This document shows positions 57,913 to 64,000 of a stretch of DNA of 64,000 nucleotides, piece by piece. Within the stretch, counting starts at the first letter, position 1. The number at the start of each line of letters is the position of its first letter. The notes beneath the pieces are model-generated. The model searched no databases. It saw only the letters and a program-made list of their open reading frames with translations, and was not told the origin of the DNA. Origin of the DNA: Cryptomeria japonica (lineage: Eukaryota > Streptophyta > Pinopsida > Cupressales > Cupressaceae); the NCBI RefSeq assembly GCF_030272615.1, contig NC_081407.1, forward strand, positions 143,594,897 through 143,658,896, read 5' to 3'. A program made the position numbers and the translations under genes.

Positions 57913-59018
57913 TGTTAGATAGTTAAAATAACTGGAAGACAACTGAGAGGGGTGAATCAGTTGTCACATATTACCGGAACTATTAGCAATTTAAAAATTT
58001 AATATTGAAATACAAAACATTAATGCCGGAATAGCAGTTAAACCAATTAAGCATAAAAAATAATCACAGAATAAAAACCATCCACATGACACCAAGATTA
58101 ATATGTGCAAAATCCGGTAAAGGGAAAAACCATGGTGGGAAGCCTACCCACAGTCAAATAATACTTTTGCAATAAGTATGTGAGTTACAATTTAGGGGCC
58201 TACACTTGTAGGAAGGCCAATAGCCTTGAGCACACTGTTCATCACAAAAGGAGCCTCACTGACTACATAGAAATCCATACTACAATCCAGAGAAGTGTTG
58301 AACTGCAAAAGATAGCATCTCATATGCCTGAGTACAGTTTTGGTTAAGCTCAATACCAAAGGACTAAATCCTCTTACATACACTCAATTCAATCTCCAAT
58401 GATCGACCAAATCTACTGCCTGAATGATATTACATTATTCACACATTACATTACTTGACCATGACCTCTAACATAACCATGATGATCTACAATGAGATCT
58501 TACATCTATATATACAAACCCTCAACCATAAACAATTATGTCGGCCACCAGATAATAAACCAATTATATAATTACAAACCATATTGGCCTTAGACTAAAC
58601 AAGTAATATCCAACACATAAGACATCCTAGAAACACATCAAGAGGTCCAATCCATACATTACAGTAAAGTCGGTCCATAACCTAGATCAACCGAGACCCA
58701 GTATAGGTCCACATGCTACAAAAATGATCTCCATCCACCAAGTCTCAAACATGATCACCATCAGCATCCTGAAACTCCACCAGAAGTTGCACCAACACCA
58801 CTTATGCAATTCATCAAAGATCTTCATAAAAATATGTCGGTGAAACCCTCACCAAAACCAGAAACTGAGCATCTAAGCAAGCAGGATAGCATCCGACCAC
58901 CAGACCAAAACCAATAGACCGAATATGAGCATGAGTAGCATGAACAAGACAATTCCATCACCAAACTATATCAGAGCCTACCTGATCATGTCGGATCCAA
59001 AACAAGCAGAAACCACTA
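57913..59018 (-). repeat. Copia 3 5' LTR (truncated in the window)
   Basis: Aligns with the 3' LTR from its end (TCTAACA at 57913) to about 59018, where LTR D begins. Hairpin GACAACTGA (57938-57946) with TCAGTTGTC (57957-57965), nine pairs. The first roughly 130 bp of the LTR are displaced beyond the nested insertions. Confidence 0.88.
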
Positions 59019-59812
59019 TGTTGGCATTGTGTTGCCATTGATGTCAACCAATATGAGATTACTACCAGTATGAGAGATGTATGTGCAACACTATCATGCA
59101 GGAGTAAAAGATGAGATATCCTTAATACCAACTTGTGTTGCAAATCACCGGTAAGGAAAGGATGTCAATCGGTAAGTGATGTGTTGACATGGAGAAGTCA
59201 GATCAACCAAGTGAGTGGTTGTCATCTTGCAAAGGTCATGACTTGTGTACAAGCAGGATGAGAAAATTTATTGGATGTTGTCTGTGATGAACAGGCAGAA
59301 TGTTACATAAATCACATCAACATAGAAGGAGAAGGATGAATAGGTCACCGGTATGTTGTGTGGTTGCAGAATAGCGGGACTCCCACTGGATGAATATGCA
59401 GTCATCATGAGAAGCAATGACTGATAGTGAATGTGCTCACACCGGATCACATGTGCCTATTTGAAGGTTCATTGCACAAAGAGGGAAGCCACATGAGTGC
59501 ACTACAAGATGTAGATGACAAGGACTCACTCCCATCTGTAAGTGAACCTTATCTCCTATTATGCATAATGTGAATTATAGTTCAATGAGATAAGGTAGAT
59601 AAGGTAGAGGTAGGTGTTTGAAGGTTCACACTGGATCTACCAATGAAACAAAGGAATGCCTCAAGTGCATGAAATCAGGGATATGCACTGGACTATTTGA
59701 GAAGGCACGTTGAGATGTCGATACAGATGAAGAGTAATGAGTTTGTCACTTTGAAAAACTAGTTGAGATATGATCAGAGTTGATAAAGAAGAATGCAAGG
59801 TTGTGTAGATGG
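59019..59812 (+). repeat. Second copy of Copia-type LTR D, left part
   Basis: TGTTGGCATTGTGTTGCC onward matches 8862 to about 9690, with several small deletions. Cut at 59812 by Gypsy B. The remainder lies outside the window. Confidence 0.8.
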
Positions 59813-61384
59813 TGTAGGAGCACCCTTCAAATGGCTCCCACCATTTGATTTTGTTGTGTTCTTGCTTCTTTAAGAAGCCATTGTATATAAAATAAGAGTC
59901 ATGTGCCCATTGGTCCTAGTTTGGGTCCTAGGTTCATGAGTCTAAGTTGAGTTTTCTTGAAAATAGAGGGTATGTGTGCCTTTGAGGTTTTTAGGGTGCT
60001 TCTTAGCATGGTGGTGTCCTTAGGATAGCCCAATGTGGGTCTAGGAGTCAAGGAAAGCAACATTGAGAAAGTTGCTCAAAAGTTGCATGACAACTTTTCA
60101 AAGTTGTCAAGCAACTTTTCCACCTAGTAGGTCAAGATCTTTAGTTTAGCGTGGAAAACCTTAATATGGGCACACACACCAAAGAAAGGGTAGCATAAGT
60201 AGTTGCAAACCCTAAGATAAGGGGTTGGATGTCAGTTGTTGTATGGCCAAAAAGAAAGTGACTTGACTGTGACTGCAATTTTGTTACCAATCGGCACAAA
60301 TGGAGTAAGAAAAGATTATTAATGGATTGATTTTCAAGAAAATCTATGTCGAGAGTCTTATATGGTGTATTTACTTCCATTTTGAGCATTTAGATTAGGT
60401 TTTGTTTTGTAAGTGTGGTGTGTTTGTAAATATTTTGTAAATTACCTTCTCACTATCCAGTTTTGGACTGTTTTGAAAAAATGGGCTGTTAACTCCTTTC
60501 CCCATTGTGGAATCACTAGGAAACCATGGGGAATAAGAGTACAGACCCTATACATTACTTCAAAGCAAGAAAGGCCCTTGAAGATGCAGGGAAGCCAACC
60601 AAAGACTCACTCCTAGGCGAGACTAGATAGTGCCTGACTAGGAAGGGGTGAAGTTGCAGAGGTCCAAAAGAGCAAGGGAGGACAAAGGAGGAGGTACCCT
60701 TTGGAGGAGTTGTAGAGGGGTGATTGGAACACCATTGGTGTGAAGCAGGAGCTTCCACCAATCTAGACAAGGTTGTGAAATCAACAAACCAACATTGTGA
60801 CCCTGGCAGGCCTAAAAACCCTCTTCAAAACCCTTAAAAACCCCAAAATTCACCTAGGGTAGTGTACAGACACTTGGAGGCCCAAAACTAGAAAAATGCT
60901 TGAGCCCTTGTCAAATGAATAGTAGGTCTTTTGGGAAGTTTCACAAGAATATGCATCGTTTGCAAGAGGGAGCCCTAAAAGTCCAGATAGGAGGCCTGAT
61001 TGGGCACATTCCTTGTAGCCCTATTTTGTAGGTAAAAGACAAAATAGTGAAATCGGTAAGGAGTTGGAAGTTGAAAACCTCTTGGGGCACATGAATGCAT
61101 GGATAACCATGTCCAAGACCTATCCTATCCTTGCTAGGACCTTAGAAGGTGTGGAACAAGCCACACCTTTATTAGCCAAAGTAAGGGTTCTTTGAATCTC
61201 ATGAGTAGGTGAGACCTTAGGAGTCGTATTTCAAGTTGTTGGTGGGTGGATTGGAGAAGGTCAGGGGATTCCACAAGTAGGGGAAGTCATAGAGACCCTA
61301 GGGTGTGGTTAGAACGCCTGGTGATCCAAGGAAAGGATCCAAGAGCATAGACTAGGCTAGTCTATCCCAAACCCCATCCCATCA
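59813..61384 (+). repeat. 5' LTR of Gypsy B
   Basis: TGTAGGAGCACCC to CCCATCA, 1572 bp, followed by a primer site. A TATA box (TATATAAAATAAG, 59884-59896) would start RNA near 59920. No relation to the Gypsy A LTR is seen. Preceding bases are GATGG. Confidence 0.85.
59884..59896 (+). promoter_or_regulatory. TATA box of Gypsy B
   Basis: TATATAAAATAAG about 70 bp into the LTR. Confidence 0.55.
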
Positions 61385-61387
61385 AAT

Positions 61388-61399
61388 TGGTATCAGAGC
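61388..61399 (+). other. Gypsy B primer binding site
   Basis: TGGTATCAGAGC, complementary to initiator tRNA-Met, three bases after the LTR end. Confidence 0.88.
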
Positions 61400-61463
61400 A
61401 AGTTAAAGGTTTGGTGGACCATGCATGTCTCTGTATTCTGGTGAATCAGTAGGGGAAAGCATA

Positions 61464-62560
61464 ATGGTCACTAATGTAGAGTTGGCTAGGGAGGTAGAAG
61501 AGTAGAAGGAGAAGAATAGACTCCTTGAAGAAGCTATGAGTGAGATAAGGGACAAGCTGCAAGAAGTGGTGGATCAAAGGACACATGGACCTTGGGGTGA
61601 GGACACCATGGATAAAGGAAAGAAAACTATAGACATAGATGACATTATACCTAAACCAGATCCCTTGTTCAATGAAGAACCATTTGTAAAGGCTATTAAG
61701 GCTTTGAACACCAAAGCTTTTGAAGGATTGCCACATTTTAGTGGAAGGATAGACATTGACACTGTCATGGAATGGATTGAGGGTATGCAGAACCACTTTG
61801 AGTGTGAGGGAGTGATAGAAGCTCAAAAGGTTAAGGTTGCCAGATCAAGACTAAGGGGAGCAGCTTTGACATGGTGGAAGTACCTGCAAGAAGAGAGAGT
61901 TAGCATGGGGAAGCTACCTATTGCAAATTGAAAGGCCATGGTGAGTAAGATCAAGGAGAACTACTTACCAGAGGATTATGAAGTTCAACTTCATAATAAG
62001 AGACAAGGATTGAAACAAAAAGACATTGATGTGACCTCTTGCACCGAAGAATTTCAAAAGCTTTGTCTTAGATCCAAAGTCCAAGAAGATGAATCTATCA
62101 AGGTGGCTAGGTATCTAAGTGGTCTAAAGTGGAACATTCAAGAGGAAATAAGCCTATGGACTCCTACCACTGTCCAAAAATGTCATCAGCTTGTTACCAA
62201 GGTGGAAGAGAGGAACAAAAGAAAAGGAGACTCTAATAACAGGGGTAGAGGCAGAGGTAGAGATCAAATGAATCACCGAGGTGGTTACCAAAGCAAGGCA
62301 AATCAACAGAGGAACCAAGGAGAATCCAAGTTGACTGAACATAGCAGTGAAACCAATCTCGGAGGGGGCCATTCTAGAGGAAGAGGGGCACAAGGGGGTC
62401 CAAGTAGGGGTAGAGGTACTGGTAGGGGTAACTCCTACTTTTCAACTATGAAATGTTATAATTGTGGTCAATTGGGACACCCGGCCTATAGATGCCCTAA
62501 CAAGCCTACCTCATCAAACAGTGGAAAGAGGGTTGCTTATGCACATGAGGACACATCAAG
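61464..62560 (+). pseudogene. Gypsy B gag
   Basis: ATG at 61464 starts MVTNVELAREVEE, then TAG at 61503 and a coiled region. The capsid shows FEGLPHFSGRIDIDTVMEWI (about 61719) and LRGAALTWWKYLQEE (about 61851). TGA stands at 61929. The frame then runs without shift through LPEDYEVQLHNKRQGLKQKD, an Arg/Gly-rich basic stretch (about 62230-62430), and an intact CCHC zinc knuckle CYNCGQLGHPAYRC (about 62455). Gag packages element RNA. Confidence 0.9.
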
Positions 62561-64000
62561 TAGAAAGACACCTGAGGTGGACCATATTGAATCAGAGATT
62601 GGAGAAAATCTAATGTTCAATAGGGTCTTGATAAGACAGCCAGTTAAGAATGAGCCTAAGCATAGGAGAGCATTGTTTAGGGTGAGATGCAAGATCCTTG
62701 GTAAAGTTTGCAAGGTGATAGTTGATTCAGGGTCAACTAATAACATAATATCAGAGGAGGTAGCCAAGAAGTTGAAACTCACAAGGATACCCCACACTAA
62801 CCCTTACAAGGTGACATGGTTGAATCAAGAGAGGAGTGTGCTAGTCAATGAACAGAATTGGGTAGAGTTTTCTATTGGAGGATACAAGGATAAGATCCTT
62901 TGTGATGTGTTACCCATGGATGCTTGTCACCTATTGCTAGGTAGACCCTAGCAATTTGATAGGAAGGTGATCTATGATGGAGAGGAGAACTCCATTTCCT
63001 TCAAGAAGGATAGCAAAACCTTTAAGATTCAGTCTTTGATAGAGAATGAATAGGGAACCTCAAGAACACCTAGTGTCTTATTGGCTACAGGTAAAGAGTT
63101 CTTACACTTGCTACATAAGGAGGAGATAGTGAGGTGTACCATCTTTGTGAAACCAAAGGAGGAGGAAGACAAGTTGTAGGCAGAGGTACCCAAGGAGGTG
63201 AAGCAAATGTTGCAAGAGTATAAGGACATAGTGAGTGACGGAGCACCTGCAACACTCCCACCAAGAAGGTCTATAAGCCATCAAATAGAATTTGTTCCTA
63301 GTGCATCCTTACCTAATAAAGCTGCATATAAGCTCACACCTAACCAAAACAAGGAGGTGGCAAGGCAAGTGTAGGAGTTTTTGGAACAAGGACTGATCAA
63401 GAAGAGCATCAGCCCATGTGCAGTCCCGGTAGTGCTAGCATCAAAGAAGGGAGGCAAGTGGAGACTTTGCACTGATTCAAGGGAAATCAATAGGATCACT
63501 ATAAGGTATAGGTTTCCTATTCCTAGAATAGAGGATTTGATGGACTGCCTAGGAGGTGCTATGTATTTTACCAAGTTTGACCTTAAAAGTGGTTATCACT
63601 AGATTAGAATTAAGGAGGGTGATGAGTGGAAGACTGCTTTCAAGACTCCAGAAGGGTTGTATGAATGGCTTGTGATGCCATTTGGACTCACCAATGCCCC
63701 AAGCACCTTCAAGAGGTTTATGAATGAGGTGTTAAAGGATTTCATAGGCAGGTTTGTGGTGGTGTACCTAGATGACATTCTCATCTATAGCAGAACCAAA
63801 GAGGAGCACCTTGAGCATTTGAGGTTAGTCTTAGAGAGGTTGCATGAGGAGAAGTTATCAATCAACCTAGAGAAGTGTGACTTCTTGAAGCAAGAGCTTG
63901 TCTACTTAGGATTTGTGGTGTCTAAGGGAACCTTGAAGATGGATCCAAGCAAAGTGGGGGCAATCTTGAATTGGCCTACCCCTAGAACAGAGACTGAAGT
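62561..64000 (+). pseudogene. Gypsy B protease and reverse transcriptase (runs off the window)
   Basis: Same phase as gag. Protease VIVDSGSTNNIISEEVAKKL (about 62718) and MDACHLLLGRP before TAG 62949. [22 protein letters not shown] (about 63393), [30 protein letters not shown] then TAG 63601, [32 protein letters not shown] (about 63669), and catalytic [11 protein letters not shown] at about 63756. All RT catalytic residues are present. Further TAGs stand at about 63050, 63177 and 63373. No frameshift in 2.5 kb. Confidence 0.92.

Larger units (their letters stand above)
52090..59018 (-). mobile_element. Copia 3, minus-strand Ty1/Copia element in Gypsy A integrase
   Basis: In element order (right to left): 5' LTR cut at 59018, primer site 57899-57910, gag 57854 downwards, protease, integrase, RT, RNase H to 53631, polypurine tract 53279-53292, 3' LTR to 52090. 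The left duplication is AGAGA (52085-52089); the right one lies beyond the window because LTR D and Gypsy B are inserted in the 5' LTR. Confidence 0.92.

Overview
This 64 kb window is seed-plant nuclear heterochromatin, built almost wholly from nested LTR retrotransposons. I found no free-standing host gene and no tRNA or rRNA gene. Plant signs are initiator-tRNA-Met primer sites (TGGTATCAGAGC), plant Ty1/Copia polyproteins, chromodomain Ty3/Gypsy, and Tat-clade Ty3/Gypsy with two RNase H domains. Very long LTRs, LTR-in-LTR nesting and heavy decay suggest a very large genome, most likely a gymnosperm; that last step is inference.

Layout. 1-1439: start of a minus-strand Copia element, inserted in the chromodomain of an older Gypsy whose 3' LTR is 1588-2345. 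2880-4770: badly decayed plus-strand Gypsy pol. About 4790-7879: 3' part of a minus-strand Tat-like element. From 7880: Gypsy A (plus strand), whose surviving pieces (7880-8861, 34208-34772, 47291-47584, 48378-49441, 50615-52089) are separated by five insertions: a Copia LTR called D (8862-34207), Copia 2 (34773-47290), a solo LTR (47585-48377), another LTR (49442-50614) and minus-strand Copia 3 (from 52090). Copia LTR D is split by a complete Tat element (10217-33056, target duplication ATTGG), whose 5' LTR is split by Copia 1 (10720-17389, duplication GAGCT). Copia 2 holds a solo LTR in its 5' LTR (35538-36291, TTGTC) and a 4.6 kb solo LTR between gag and protease (38043-42626, TGTCT). The 5' LTR of Copia 3 is cut by a second copy of LTR D (59019), itself cut by Gypsy B (59813 to the window end).

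The Tat element is the most interesting object. Without Copia 1 it is about 16.2 kb. Its gag-protease-Gpatch-RT-RNaseH-RNaseH2-integrase frame (19914-27428) is one uninterrupted phase broken only by about 14 stop codons. Downstream, in antisense, lies what looks like a complete two-exon gene for a plant mobile domain (PMD) protein: TATA box at 32051-32059, ATG at 31960, GTAAGT donor at 31894, an 847-bp phase-0 intron, and exon 2 from 31047 down to about 29140. The intron carries a roughly 20-bp-period repeat with core CGTCTGTG, and two arrays of the same repeat lie in the element's own 5' leader in the opposite strand sense.

A second unexpected signal is a hairpin just before the 3' end of nearly every Copia-type LTR here. 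The arms differ between families but stay complementary around a C-rich loop, which looks like covariation. All element coding regions carry stops, mostly of the kind produced by C-to-T decay (CAG to TAG, CGA to TGA, TGG to TAG or TGA), so nothing here is likely to be autonomous today.
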